Of a stretch of 64,000 bases of DNA, positions 48,990-59,070 are shown in pieces. Within the stretch, counting starts at the first letter, position 1. Every line of letters starts with the position of its first letter. Position numbers and translations under genes: made by a program. Source of the stretch: Tichowtungia aerotolerans (GTDB lineage Bacteria; Verrucomicrobiota; Kiritimatiellia; Kiritimatiellales; Tichowtungiaceae); NCBI RefSeq assembly GCF_009905215.1, contig NZ_CP047593.1:2298900-2362899 (forward strand), read 5' to 3'. Below the pieces are notes generated by a model. It searched no databases. It had not been told where the DNA came from and was given only the letters and a program-made list of their open reading frames with translations.

Positions 48990-50987
48990 ATGAGAAGTGT
49001 ATTATTGTTCGGTTTTTTGCTGATGGCTGTTTCCGCCGGCTGGAGTGCGCCGAAGTTCAACCCGCTGTTTACGGACCATATGGTGTTGCAGCGAGGCAAG
49101 CCGGTTCCAGTTTGCGGATCGGCCGATCCTGGAGAAAAGGTGACGGTGACATTTGCGGGACAGAGCAAAACGGCGGTTGCGGATTCTTCCGGACAATGGC
49201 GCCTTTTGCTGGATCCGCTGGCGGCGAACAGTCAGTCGGATGAGCTGGCAGCAACCTCTGCAGATGGGAAACAGACCTGTGCGGATGTGCTGGTTGGCGA
49301 TGTCTGGCTGTGTGCCGGGCAGTCCAACATGGCAACACTGATGAAAACCTACTCGACGCTTTCGGATGAAACTGAAACCATGAAGAATCCGCAGGTCCGC
49401 CTTTTCAAAACCAAACAAGGTGGGGTCGGGGCTCCTGAACCGTCGAAACAGGTGGTCATCGATCCGCTGTTTAAATCCTCCTGGCAGATTTGCTCGCCGG
49501 AGTATGCTGCGAACTTTTCAGCGACGGCCATGTTTTTTGCCCGGCAGCTTCAGCCGCAGCTGAATGTGCCGATTGGACTGATTTATGCCAATCGCGGCGG
49601 AACGGCGGTCCACTCCTGGCTCCCGCAGGACGTGCTGGCATCCCGTCCGGAGTATGAGCTCTATCGCGCCAAAGCGTTTCCTGACCGGAAGCCTTCAAAG
49701 AACAATCCCGGAGCCATTCGCACGCCGTCGCATCTCTACAACGGAACAATCCATCCGCTGGCTCCGTTCGCCATCAAGGGAACGATTTGGTACCAGGGCG
49801 AATCGAATTCATCGCGTTCCGAACTCTATGCCATGGAGATGGGAGACCTCATCGCATCCTGGCGAAAACTGTGGGGGGATGACTTTTACTTCCTGTTTGT
49901 CCAGCTGGCTCCGTACGGAGGTGTCCAATGGGATACGAGCGGCGAAGGGTGGGCCTGGCTGCGTCAGGCGCAGACCGATTGCCTTGAGATTCCGAAGACA
50001 GGCATGGCTGTGATTCTTGACTCCGGGGAATTTACGGATATTCATCCGCAGAACAAGCAGCCGGTCGGCGAGCGGCTCGCACTGCTGGCCGAACAAATCG
50101 ACCACCCGCAGGTTGTGGCGTCCGGCCCGATGTTTGATTCGGTTCAGTTCAAAAAAGGGAAGGCAATTATCTCATTTAAAAAGGGAACAGCCGGAGGACT
50201 GCACACTCAGCGCGTGGCGATGAATAAAGGCCGGAAGATTGAGCCTGGCAAGGACCCGAAAGCATTTATTGCTCCGGCGGATAAGCTCTTTGGTTTTGAG
50301 ATTTCCGGGAAGGATCTGAACTGTGTTGCGGCTGATGCCCGTATTGATGGGGACCAGGTCATTGTCAGTCACCCTTCTATTTCTGAACCGGTAGCGGTTC
50401 GCTATGGCTGGGCGAACTTTCCGCTGGCCAATCTGTACAACGGCGCCGGCTTGCCGGCCTGTCCGTTTCAGAGCGGTCCTTTCAAACGGCCGGAAGGTCC
50501 CTACAACAGCGAGAAGCCGCCGGTCGCGAACCTTGGAGATCCTGTGATTGCGATACCTGTAACTACGGTGTCGGATTCGCAGGTCAGCGAAGTGTCTGTT
50601 GCAGGACGGAAGGCCATGCAGTGCCGTCTGGAAGATCGTTCGCGGGGCTACTTTTATTATAAAATCGAGGATCCCGCTTTTACGGATGGTGCCCAGCCGG
50701 GGGTGATTATTCGGGTGACCTATCTGAACCGTGGAAACTGCATGGTCAATTTCCAGTACGATTCAAATGACCTGGACGGAAGCCCGAATCCGAAGCTGAA
50801 AGGGGCGTTTAAGTCGTACGGAGCCGATTTTTATACGAAGGAATCGGGTACCTGGACGACCCGTTACTTTGTCGTGAAGGATGCGAAGTTCAGCGGCCGC
50901 TGCCACAAAGCGGATATCCGGATTAATTTCATCAACCCGGACGTGGATCCGGTTGTCGCGGAAGTAGCGGTCTATCCACTGGACTAA
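48990..50987 (+). CDS. Sialate O-acetylesterase-like SGNH hydrolase with C-terminal module
   Basis: Exported carbohydrate esterase, 665 residues. I place the start at the ATG at 48990 because GGGAGG precedes it by 7-8 bases and a signal peptide then begins at once (SVLLFGFLLMAVSAGWSA). The N-terminal beta-domain FTDHMVLQRGKPVPVCGSAD is typical of the family. The nucleophile is in LCAGQSNMATL (Ser 112), with RGGTAVHSWLP, TIWYQGESNSS and the Asp/His pair in FTDIHPQNKQPVGERL. The last about 140 residues (YFYYKIEDPAFTDGAQPGVI; FSGRCHKADIR) are the same module as in the adjacent sulfatases. The family removes acetyl groups from sialic acid or plant sugars; here an acetylated, sulfated polysaccharide is likely. 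Confidence 0.92.
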   Translation: MRSVLLFGFLLMAVSAGWSAPKFNPLFTDHMVLQRGKPVPVCGSADPGEKVTVTFAGQSKTAVADSSGQWRLLLDPLAANSQSDELAATSADGKQTCADVLVGDVWLCAGQSNMATLMKTYSTLSDETETMKNPQVRLFKTKQGGVGAPEPSKQVVIDPLFKSSWQICSPEYAANFSATAMFFARQLQPQLNVPIGLIYANRGGTAVHSWLPQDVLASRPEYELYRAKAFPDRKPSKNNPGAIRTPSHLYNGTIHPLAPFAIKGTIWYQGESNSSRSELYAMEMGDLIASWRKLWGDDFYFLFVQLAPYGGVQWDTSGEGWAWLRQAQTDCLEIPKTGMAVILDSGEFTDIHPQNKQPVGERLALLAEQIDHPQVVASGPMFDSVQFKKGKAIISFKKGTAGGLHTQRVAMNKGRKIEPGKDPKAFIAPADKLFGFEISGKDLNCVAADARIDGDQVIVSHPSISEPVAVRYGWANFPLANLYNGAGLPACPFQSGPFKRPEGPYNSEKPPVANLGDPVIAIPVTTVSDSQVSEVSVAGRKAMQCRLEDRSRGYFYYKIEDPAFTDGAQPGVIIRVTYLNRGNCMVNFQYDSNDLDGSPNPKLKGAFKSYGADFYTKESGTWTTRYFVVKDAKFSGRCHKADIRINFINPDVDPVVAEVAVYPLD

Positions 50988-51035
50988 AATCTATCAATTA
51001 TAAATGGGCCGTTTGGCGCAGTAGAGGTGAATACT

Positions 51036-53132
51036 ATGATGAATATCCGACATAAAGAGAAGAGGGGAGCGTCAGGGTTGAAAACACTTGCCGGTGCATT
51101 GTTTCTGCCGGCTATCCTCTGCCAGCCGGCGGCTGCGGCAAAAAAACCGAATGTTGTGTTTATCATTTCTGATGACCAGGGGGAGGAAACCCTGCACAGC
51201 CTGGGCGGCCAGGTGCTGACTCCGCGGCTCGACCGGATGAGGGAAGAGGGCCTCTATCTGTCCAACTTTTATGTCACATCTACCGTCTGTTCGCCTTCCC
51301 GTTACAGTTTCCTGACCGGGCGGTATGCCGGCAACTGCCGTTCGGACGGGTTTATGAGGCTGCATCCGTCGGGAGAAATGACTCGGGTCGAAAACAATTG
51401 CGAGCTGGAACCCGATCGGCGCCACCTGGCCGAAGTCCTGCAGAAAAACGGCTATAAAACCGGCTTTGTCGGCAAAAGCCACCTCGTCAATCACAATTGG
51501 GCCAACCGCCCAAAGAACTGGGAACTGTACGGACTGAGACCCTATCCGCAAGATGCCGAGCCGCGTGATCCGGAGATCAGTGCCAAACTCAAACATAACC
51601 ATGAAGCCTGGTGCGAGGCGATCAAGGCATATGGGTTTGATTATGTGGACGGAGTGTACGGAGCCAATCCGCGCGAGCTCTACTGCAAGGCGCTGTGGGG
51701 ACATAATCTCGAATGGACCGTCAGCAAGGCGTTAACCTTTCTGGAAGAATCCAAAGACGAACCCTTCTTCCTCTATTTTGCAACCACGCTGCAGCACGGT
51801 CCGGATCCGCGGCTGCCCAAGTTCGGGCTTGGCATGGATCCGCGGATTACGCCGGAAGGATTTTTGGAAGATGCCGAGTTCGATTTTATGCCGTCTCGCA
51901 AAAGCGTGCTCGACCGCTATGCCGCGGCGGGACTGCCCAAGGACGGACAGCCCAACGCCCTCTGGCTCGACGACGGTGTCGGCGCGATTCTCGATAAAAT
52001 CAGGGATCTGGGCCTGGAGGAAGACACGATTGTTATTTTTGTGCCGGATCACGGTTTCTATCAGCCAACGCTCGGAAAGGCGACGCTGTATGACGACGGC
52101 ATGAAGGTTCCGATGTTCATTCAGTGGAAAGGAACGATCCAGCCGGGAGCGACCTATAACCGGCTGCTGGCGAACATTGACGTTGCCCCGACGATCATGG
52201 ATCTGTGCGGAATCACGCCTCCGGAAGACTATGACCTGGACGGGAAAAGTTTTAAACCGGCTCTGTTCGGCAGTCAGGAGCCCCTCCGGGAATATGTTTT
52301 TTCCGAGCTGGGTTATGCCCGCGCGGTGCGGTCGGAAAAATGGAAATACATCGCTGTCCGCTACCCGGAAGAGATCGAATGGATGGCCCGGACCGGCGTG
52401 CCGTTTCCGAACTTTCCAGGAAATCCGTCTCCGGAGCGCCCGTATCTGATCCGCAACACGCATCTGGGACACATCGCCGCCGACCGCAATCCGAACTATT
52501 TTGATCCGGACCAGCTGTACAATATCCAGAGCGATCCGGAAGAAAGCGATAATGTTTTCGGCCAGTATCCGGAAGTGGAAGCGCAGATGAAAAAGGTGCT
52601 TGAACAAAAACTGGAAGCGTTTCCCGGCCGACCGTTCGGCGAATTTGCTTCCAGCGTTCTGCCGGCGGTTTCTGGCGAACCGGCGGCCCGAGCGGTTCTC
52701 CGGAGTGCCGCATCGGATTCCTCGGAGGTGACCTCGGTTTCCATTGAGGGCCGGTCCGGCTGGCAGACCCGGGCTCAGAAAAAAAAGCCGAGCTACTTTT
52801 ATTTAACGGTGGATAATCCCGATCTGCGCAACGGGGCACAGGCTCATGTGCTTCTGCGTGTGACCTATCTCGACCGGGGGAACGCGAAGGTGCTGGTGCA
52901 GTACGATTCCAGCGACCCGAGCGGAAATCCGGACGCGAACCTGCCTCCGGGCGTGTTTAAACATATGGGGAGTTTTTACACCCTGGATTCCGGAACCTGG
53001 AAAACCAAAGAGTTTCTGGTTCGGGATGCCCGGTTTGCCGGGCGCTGTCACGGGGCGGATATCCGATTTGGCTTTATGAAGCCGGATGCCGACCCGGTGA
53101 TCGGGGATATTGAAATTTATCGTGTGGATTAG
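51036..53132 (+). CDS. Exported formylglycine sulfatase (S1 family) with C-terminal module, paralogue 2
   Basis: Close paralogue of the sulfatase at 46.9 kb, 698 residues from the ATG at 51036 (AGAGGTG upstream; an in-frame GTG at 51027 overlaps that site). The signal peptide is LKTLAGALFLPAILCQPAAA. Catalytic features are FIISDDQ (Asp 46-47) and TSTVCSPSRYSFLTGR (Cys 85). Others are FVGKSHLVNHNW, VPDHGFYQPTLGKATLYDDG and APTIMDLCGI. A C-terminal module of about 145 residues carries YFYLTVDNPDLRNGAQAHVL, YLDRGNAKVLVQYDSSDPSG and FAGRCHGADIR. Divergence between the two copies suggests related but distinct sulfate positions. It is 39-48 bases downstream of the esterase gene. Confidence 0.93.
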   Translation: MMNIRHKEKRGASGLKTLAGALFLPAILCQPAAAAKKPNVVFIISDDQGEETLHSLGGQVLTPRLDRMREEGLYLSNFYVTSTVCSPSRYSFLTGRYAGNCRSDGFMRLHPSGEMTRVENNCELEPDRRHLAEVLQKNGYKTGFVGKSHLVNHNWANRPKNWELYGLRPYPQDAEPRDPEISAKLKHNHEAWCEAIKAYGFDYVDGVYGANPRELYCKALWGHNLEWTVSKALTFLEESKDEPFFLYFATTLQHGPDPRLPKFGLGMDPRITPEGFLEDAEFDFMPSRKSVLDRYAAAGLPKDGQPNALWLDDGVGAILDKIRDLGLEEDTIVIFVPDHGFYQPTLGKATLYDDGMKVPMFIQWKGTIQPGATYNRLLANIDVAPTIMDLCGITPPEDYDLDGKSFKPALFGSQEPLREYVFSELGYARAVRSEKWKYIAVRYPEEIEWMARTGVPFPNFPGNPSPERPYLIRNTHLGHIAADRNPNYFDPDQLYNIQSDPEESDNVFGQYPEVEAQMKKVLEQKLEAFPGRPFGEFASSVLPAVSGEPAARAVLRSAASDSSEVTSVSIEGRSGWQTRAQKKKPSYFYLTVDNPDLRNGAQAHVLLRVTYLDRGNAKVLVQYDSSDPSGNPDANLPPGVFKHMGSFYTLDSGTWKTKEFLVRDARFAGRCHGADIRFGFMKPDADPVIGDIEIYRVD

Positions 53133-53162
53133 GAGCGAATTTAAAACAGCGAAAGGGGATTC

Positions 53163-56100
53163 ATGCTTAAGAGGTCTTTAATAATGGGTTGTGTGGCGGC
53201 GTCGGGGATCTGCGCGGCTCTCGCGGAAGATGCCGCCCGGGTGGCGCTGGTCGGTGGGGATTTGAGTTCCGCCGGCGGCCGGATTGCACAGAGCACGGAG
53301 CAGGTGCTGAAGGGCAGGGGCATCCGTTACGATGTGTTGGCCGGCCAGTCGCTGACCGATTCGTCGATTTTAAAGCGGTATGATCTGCTGGTTTATGCCG
53401 GAGCCGAAGCCCTGCCGATGACCGCATCCCTGCCGCTTCAGGAATATCTCCAGTCCGGCCGCGATCTGCTTGCCTTGGGGGCGCCTCCTTTCAGTGAAAA
53501 ATTCTGGCCGGTGGAAGATGGGTTTCTCAGCCAGGAAGAGCTGGATGAAAACCTGAAACAGTCTCCGGCGGCCGATGCGTTCCTGGATTTCCAGCAGGCG
53601 CACCAACGGGAGGGCTGGAACGAGGAGACCAATCACGAAGAGAGCCGTTCCGGAACGGAGTTTCTCTCGGAGGATGCAAACACCTTCATGCGGCTGAACA
53701 TCGTGAACTTCACGGGCTGGGACATGTTTTCCCTTCCGGTTGACCATCTCGGAAACGACAACGATGCTATTCTCCGGTTCAAGGTCCGCGGAGCTTCCCA
53801 GACCACCGAACTGCTGGTCGAACTGCTCGAAGAAGACGGGTCGCGCTGGATGGCAACCGCGGAGGTCTCGCCGGAATGGTCATCGGTTCTCCTCTGGCCG
53901 GGTGAGTTCAAATGCTGGCATGACGGCGGTCCGATGGGACGGGGCGGAGATGGCGACGCGGTGAAACTGTCGCAGGTGGCCGCAGTCAAATTCGGGCTGG
54001 CCACTAGCCATATCACCCTGTCTGAAAAAGACCATCAGGTGGACATTGATGACGTGGTGACCGTGCGCAATCCGGCGCTCACCGATGCGGCCGGAGAAAT
54101 GCCGTCGCTCGACGGGCTGACCCCGGATTATAAATATTTTCCGGTGACCGGAACGGCGGCCATCAAACCGGCCCCGAATCAGGTGATGGTTCGCGATGCC
54201 GGTGAAATCAAAGCCGGTCCGATCGCCTCGGTCCACCCCCGACCGATGGGGCTGGGGTATCTCAAGGATCGACCCTACCGCTTTGTGCCGCTGCTCAACA
54301 CCTATAACGCCGACGGCCGGCGCTCCGGCTATCTGGCCTGGATGATGATCAACGAAGGGCGGCGAACCGGAGACTATCCGGTCTGGATGTTCCTGGAGAG
54401 CGGCAAAACCCCCAATCCGTATGCCGGAAGCCGGTGGGCGGTTTTCGGGACCAGCAATCCCGCGGACTATGAGCAGCCTTCTCTTCAGAAGGCACTCGGT
54501 CAGGTGGTGCAGGGAATGCTGCGCGGCACCTTTCTGATGGAGGGCGGCAGCGAGCACTTTATTTACACGGACTCTCCAAAGGAAGTCTTGCTGGGCGCGC
54601 ATACGGTCGTCAGCCCGCTGGAGCAGGATCCCCGTTCCCTGAAACTCCTGTGGACCGTGACGGATGCGGACGGCGAAACCGTTGTGTTCCGCCAGGGACA
54701 GTCCATGTATCGGCAGGGAAGCAGGATTCCGGAAACCGATGGCGGATTCATGGATCATTTCCAGAAATTCCAGATCGAAGAGGGGCTGAAAGCCGGAACG
54801 TATATTGTCACCACAGAACTCATGGATGAAGATGGGGTGATTGACCGGATTTCCCACGAAATGAATGTGTGGAAACCCAAGCCGGTGGAGGAGCGGAAGT
54901 ATGTGACGACCGACGGGGGACAGTTCATGCTGAACGGCAAACCCTGGTTCGGCTACGGCATCAACTATATGCCGAGCTCCGGGGTCGCCCTTGAAAACAC
55001 AACGGACTATGAATTCTTTGTCAACCGGACCGCCTACGATCCGGCGATTATCGACGAAGATCTGGAAATGCTGCAAAGCATCGGCTTCAACCTGATCAGC
55101 ACGTTTATCTATTACCGCGACATCGACACCCGGAACATTCTGGACCTGCTGCTGCGGGCGGAAAAATACGGCATGAAGGTCAACCTCGGCCTGCGCCCGC
55201 ATGCCGATCCCATGCAGTTCAATGTGCGCGAGGTCGAAGACCTGATTCGCGAAAACCGGCTGGCCGAACACGATGCCGTCATTGCCTACGACCTGGCCTG
55301 GGAACGCAACTGGGGTGAATGGGACCGCAGCTACGGAACCTATACGGGCCGCAAAGGCTATGATGAAATCTGGGAACTCTGGATCAACGATCAGTACGGT
55401 TCCCTCTCCGCTGCAGAAAAGGAGTGGGGTGTTGAGGTCCCGCGCCGGGGAGACGGCCGGGTTACCGGTCCGTCCGATGAGCAGATCGATACCGATGGTC
55501 CCTGGCGCAACATGGTCGCAGCCTATCGCAGTTTTGCCGACTGGTACACCGGATACCGCATGATGAAGGCCTCGGACGCCATTCGGGCGGTCGACCCCAA
55601 CCATCTGATCAGCTTCCGGATGCACAACACCGGCGATCCGACACAGAAGCCGTCTTTCTATCCCTTTGATATGAAGGCCCTGGCGCCGTTCCTGGATATC
55701 ATGGAGCCCGAGGCGTACGGCCGAATCGGCGACTGGGATCGCGTGAAGCCCGGGCTGTTTACCGGCGCCTACAGCCGCATGGTGGCGTCGGATAAACCGC
55801 TCTATTGGTCGGAATTCGGGCATCACGTCTGGACCGGAAGCAATTTTGAGATGGACGAAGCCCGCGTTCAGTTCCAGGCAGACTACTATCGCGACTTCCT
55901 GACCATGTGCCGGATGAGCCGGGTCAATGCCGTTGCCTGCTGGTGGAATGCCGCGGGATACCGCATCAATGAAAACAGCGATTTCGGTGTCTTCAACCCG
56001 GACAAAAGCGACCGGCCGGTCACCAAAGTGCTGCGCGAGTTTGCCGACGTCTTCAAGAATCCGGATCTTTCTTTGGAACCCGACGTCTCACTGACGTTTG

Positions 56101-56675
56101 ACCGGGATCGCAGCAGCCGGGGACTCAACGACGAATATGTCCGGCTGGAAGAGGAGTACTGGAAGCTGACGGATGAGGGAAAATTTGTCGGTCTGACCAC
56201 ACCCGGTCACGGAACGACTACGGCCGACGTGCCGCTGGATGCGGTTGGCAACGGCTCGGATGTGAAATCCGCTCCGGCCAAATATATCAACGCCACGTTC
56301 CGTCAGGTGCAGATCCGTCAGGGGCAGGGCCTGTGGCGCACGGTCCAGAGCGGCGATCGGATTCCCGTCCGGGCCGGCGCTCCAGTCGAGATTCGGGCGC
56401 TTGCCGCCAACACGGATTATGCAACGTGGCTGTCGGCCCGCTCGTCTTCGGTCGGTGCGGTGGTACTGACCGGCCGCACGGCCGGCAGGATGGCCCTGCA
56501 GGCCGGTCTGAAGAGCGACACCCCCCATATGTCAGACGGAAGCTTCGAGCCGGCGGTCCTGACAGACGGAGTCTCGGAAGAAACGGACTGCAAATTGAGA
56601 CTGCAGGTGACGGGCCGGGAGATCGGGGCCTTCGGTTTCGGTGAAGTCTTCCACCTGGAGCTGAGTCCGCAATAG
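53163..56675 (+). CDS. Large exported glycoside hydrolase, clan GH-A TIM barrel
   Basis: A 1170-residue exported protein with signal peptide (KRSLIMGCVAASGICAALAE). Residues about 25-130 look like a flavodoxin/GATase-like N-terminal region (VALVGGDLSSAGGRIAQSTE). A beta-sandwich region follows (about 180-300, LRFKVRGASQTTELLVELLE...VDIDDVVTVRNP), then mixed domains to about 600. The catalytic barrel starts at GGQFMLNGKPWFGYGINYMP. The acid/base region is AYDLAWERNWGEWDRSYGTY and the nucleophile region is KPLYWSEFGHHVWTG, followed by AVACWWNAAGYRINENSDFG. The 'WSEFG' and 'WERNWG' patterns support a retaining clan A enzyme (GH5/GH42/GH50-like), but no precise family can be assigned. It follows the second sulfatase by 30 bases in the same operon. 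Confidence 0.75.
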   Translation: MLKRSLIMGCVAASGICAALAEDAARVALVGGDLSSAGGRIAQSTEQVLKGRGIRYDVLAGQSLTDSSILKRYDLLVYAGAEALPMTASLPLQEYLQSGRDLLALGAPPFSEKFWPVEDGFLSQEELDENLKQSPAADAFLDFQQAHQREGWNEETNHEESRSGTEFLSEDANTFMRLNIVNFTGWDMFSLPVDHLGNDNDAILRFKVRGASQTTELLVELLEEDGSRWMATAEVSPEWSSVLLWPGEFKCWHDGGPMGRGGDGDAVKLSQVAAVKFGLATSHITLSEKDHQVDIDDVVTVRNPALTDAAGEMPSLDGLTPDYKYFPVTGTAAIKPAPNQVMVRDAGEIKAGPIASVHPRPMGLGYLKDRPYRFVPLLNTYNADGRRSGYLAWMMINEGRRTGDYPVWMFLESGKTPNPYAGSRWAVFGTSNPADYEQPSLQKALGQVVQGMLRGTFLMEGGSEHFIYTDSPKEVLLGAHTVVSPLEQDPRSLKLLWTVTDADGETVVFRQGQSMYRQGSRIPETDGGFMDHFQKFQIEEGLKAGTYIVTTELMDEDGVIDRISHEMNVWKPKPVEERKYVTTDGGQFMLNGKPWFGYGINYMPSSGVALENTTDYEFFVNRTAYDPAIIDEDLEMLQSIGFNLISTFIYYRDIDTRNILDLLLRAEKYGMKVNLGLRPHADPMQFNVREVEDLIRENRLAEHDAVIAYDLAWERNWGEWDRSYGTYTGRKGYDEIWELWINDQYGSLSAAEKEWGVEVPRRGDGRVTGPSDEQIDTDGPWRNMVAAYRSFADWYTGYRMMKASDAIRAVDPNHLISFRMHNTGDPTQKPSFYPFDMKALAPFLDIMEPEAYGRIGDWDRVKPGLFTGAYSRMVASDKPLYWSEFGHHVWTGSNFEMDEARVQFQADYYRDFLTMCRMSRVNAVACWWNAAGYRINENSDFGVFNPDKSDRPVTKVLREFADVFKNPDLSLEPDVSLTFDRDRSSRGLNDEYVRLEEEYWKLTDEGKFVGLTTPGHGTTTADVPLDAVGNGSDVKSAPAKYINATFRQVQIRQGQGLWRTVQSGDRIPVRAGAPVEIRALAANTDYATWLSARSSSVGAVVLTGRTAGRMALQAGLKSDTPHMSDGSFEPAVLTDGVSEETDCKLRLQVTGREIGAFGFGEVFHLELSPQ

Positions 56676-57037
56676 AGCCGAAGGCCAGCGGGGCCGGTAT
56701 TCGTCGATCACAGGGTTACTCTGTTGAATGGGTGAGATACAGGGAGGGCATTTGGGAACGATGCAGTGAGACGTTTTTTTTGACCAGATAAGCAGGAATC
56801 GAGGGGTTGGATGATCCCGGAATGAAGGAGAATTTTATCGGACCCCGGGTCTTGCCGCGGATGCCGGCCTGGACCTGGGCCCGTGGGAGGCCTGGAAGGT
56901 TGCGCTGGATCCGGGGGCGCATTTTATCTGCTCGTTTGATCTTCGTCATGTGCCCGGAAACGGCCGCGTTCCGGGACGTGGACGAGCCATTCCTGTGAAT
57001 TTGATGTTGAAGTAAATTAGGAAATTAAAGGAGAGGT
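56676..57037 (+). pseudogene. 360-base gap with a possible gene relic
   Basis: Between the large hydrolase and the symporter. A frame of about 60 codons from 56836 to 57015 reads AADAGLDLGPWEAWKVALDP, then GAHFICSFDLRHVPGNGR and ends VNLMLK-stop. It has coding-like composition and resembles the C-terminal 'L.PWEa.v..L' ends of glycoside hydrolases. There is no plausible start: upstream text lacks an in-frame start with ribosome site. I read it as the 3' scar of a deleted gene, with low confidence. AAGGAGAG at the right end serves the symporter. Confidence 0.3.
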
Positions 57038-59053
57038 ATGGAGGCGTGGAATTATTTTGGACTGGTGGATTATCTGTTTATGGGCATCTACCTGTTGATC
57101 CTTGTCGGTATGGGGTTTTATCTCAGGCAGCGCGCCTCGCGCAGCCTCGACAACTATATCTGCGGCGGCGGGCATCTGCCGTGGTGGATGATGGGCGTTT
57201 CGGGAATGGCCAATTTTCTGGACCTCGCCGGAACGGCGGTCATTATTTCCTTTCTGTTCATGATCGGGCCGCGCGGGCTGTTTGTTGAATTCCGCGGCGG
57301 GGCCGTGCTGGTGCTGCCGTTCATGATGCTCTGGGCGGGCAAGTGGCACCGTCGATCCGGCTGCCTGACGCTGGCGGAATGGAACATTTTCCGGTTTGGC
57401 GATAACTGGGGAGGGCGCTTTGCCCAGCAGATGATTGTGGTATCCATGATTCTGTTCACCATCGGCCTGCTCGCCTACCTGATTATCGGCGCGGGCATCT
57501 TCCTGTCCATGTTCCTGCCGTTCTCGCCGATCGCCTGTTCGCTGGGGCTCATCGGATTTGCCACGCTGTATAATATGATTTCCGGATTTTACGGAGTTGT
57601 TTATACCGACCTGTTCCAGTCTTCAATCATTGTCGCCGCGGTCGTTTATATTTCCATCAAGGCATTTGGTCTGACGGGCGGCGCCGAAGAGATTTCCGAG
57701 GTCGCCATGCAGGTGACCGGCAATCCGGACTGGATCAGCGGGGTTCCCTCGTGGACGATCGACATGCCGAAAGGGTATGAAGCATATCGGCACCTGGTTG
57801 TCCTGATGGGGCTCTATCTGATGAAAAATATTTTCTTCGGTGCCGGCTCCGGATATGACCAGCGCTATTTCGGCGCGCGCAACGACCGCGAATGTGGACT
57901 GCTTTCCCTGTTCTGGACCGCACTGATGACGCTGCGCTGGCCGATGATGATCGGGATCGCCCTGCTGGGTCTCTACGCGGTTCACAGCCTGATGCCGAAT
58001 CACGACCTCGTGTCGCAGGCCGCCAGCCTGATCCACGCTCATTATCCCGATGCGGAAGGCCAGACCTGGGATGCGCTGATTTCCGGCCTGTCGCACGCTC
58101 CCGCCAACTATCCGGCCGACCTGCTCACCGGACTCAAGGATCTGCTCGGCGCCGATCAGTTTGCCGGGAAACTCCAGCTGATCAGCAGCGAGGGCACAAT
58201 CAATCCGGAAAAAATTCTGCCGGCCGTTCTCCTGCTGTCCGTCGGGGAGGGCATGCGCGGTGTTCTCGTGATTGCGCTCATCGCGGCGGCACTTTCAACC
58301 TTCGGCAGCAATGTCAACCTGGCCACCGGCATGATGGTCAATGACTTCTATAAAAAATGGATTCGTCCGAAGGCTTCGACCCGCGAGCTGATTCTGGCCA
58401 GCTGGGTCAGTGTGCTGCTACTGGTGGTAACCGGCTTCCTGTTTTCCATCACGCTCAAAAACATCAACGACATCTGGGGCTGGCTCATGATGGGGCTTCA
58501 GAGCGCGATTCTTGTGCCGATCTTCCTGCGGTTCTACTGGTGGCGCTTCAACGGCGGCGGCTATGCATTCGGCTGTCTGGGCGGACTGGTCGCCACGATC
58601 GCGCAGCGGGCACTGGCTCCGGAGCTCAATGAGGGCTGGCAGTTTGTCATCACACTGGCGGGCGGGCTGACCGGATCCATCATCGGAACCTACCTGACGC
58701 AACCGACGGATCCCGAGGTGCTCCGGAACTTCTATCTGAAAACCCGACCCTTCGGCATCTGGGGGCACATCAAGAAGACCCTCTCGGAAGAGGAGCAGAT
58801 CCGCACCACGCGCGAACACCGCAACGACCTGATCGCTGTTCCGTTCGCACTGCTCTGGCAGGTCACCATGTTCCTGTGCCCGATGCTTGCGCTCGTCAAA
58901 AACTGGACCGGCTTTGCCGGCGCATTCATTCTCTGGCTCATCGGCGGCGCCGGGCTGTGGTTCTTCTGGTACCGCAACCTGCCGGCAACCAACTACTACG
59001 AGGATCCGGCCGAAAAACCGGCCGAAAAACCGGTCGAGGCATCCGGCGAATAA
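57038..59053 (+). CDS. Sodium:solute symporter (SSS family, SGLT-like)
   Basis: Inner-membrane sodium-coupled transporter, 671 residues with 13-14 hydrophobic segments. Family signatures are YFGLVDYLFMGIYLLILVGM at the N-terminus, SLDNYICGGGHLPWWMMGVS, and GMANFLDLAGTAVIISFLFM. Also present are GFATLYNMISGFYGVVYTDL, GAGSGYDQRYFGARNDRE and ALIAAALSTFGSNVNLATGM (TM8 sodium-site serine region). A C-terminal hydrophilic tail is rich in Glu/Pro/Lys repeats (AEKPAEKPVEA). ATG is preceded by AAGGAGAGG. Within this locus it is the only transporter and most likely imports the mono- or oligosaccharide released by the exported enzymes; no TonB/SusCD-type outer-membrane pair is present. Confidence 0.93.
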   Translation: MEAWNYFGLVDYLFMGIYLLILVGMGFYLRQRASRSLDNYICGGGHLPWWMMGVSGMANFLDLAGTAVIISFLFMIGPRGLFVEFRGGAVLVLPFMMLWAGKWHRRSGCLTLAEWNIFRFGDNWGGRFAQQMIVVSMILFTIGLLAYLIIGAGIFLSMFLPFSPIACSLGLIGFATLYNMISGFYGVVYTDLFQSSIIVAAVVYISIKAFGLTGGAEEISEVAMQVTGNPDWISGVPSWTIDMPKGYEAYRHLVVLMGLYLMKNIFFGAGSGYDQRYFGARNDRECGLLSLFWTALMTLRWPMMIGIALLGLYAVHSLMPNHDLVSQAASLIHAHYPDAEGQTWDALISGLSHAPANYPADLLTGLKDLLGADQFAGKLQLISSEGTINPEKILPAVLLLSVGEGMRGVLVIALIAAALSTFGSNVNLATGMMVNDFYKKWIRPKASTRELILASWVSVLLLVVTGFLFSITLKNINDIWGWLMMGLQSAILVPIFLRFYWWRFNGGGYAFGCLGGLVATIAQRALAPELNEGWQFVITLAGGLTGSIIGTYLTQPTDPEVLRNFYLKTRPFGIWGHIKKTLSEEEQIRTTREHRNDLIAVPFALLWQVTMFLCPMLALVKNWTGFAGAFILWLIGGAGLWFFWYRNLPATNYYEDPAEKPAEKPVEASGE

Positions 59054-59070
59054 GGCGGGGCGGTATTCAC

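Noticed and set aside
53880-55826. 648-codon open frame on the minus strand
   Set aside because: Opposite the large GH-A hydrolase, no recognisable domain and no ribosome site; composition artefact.
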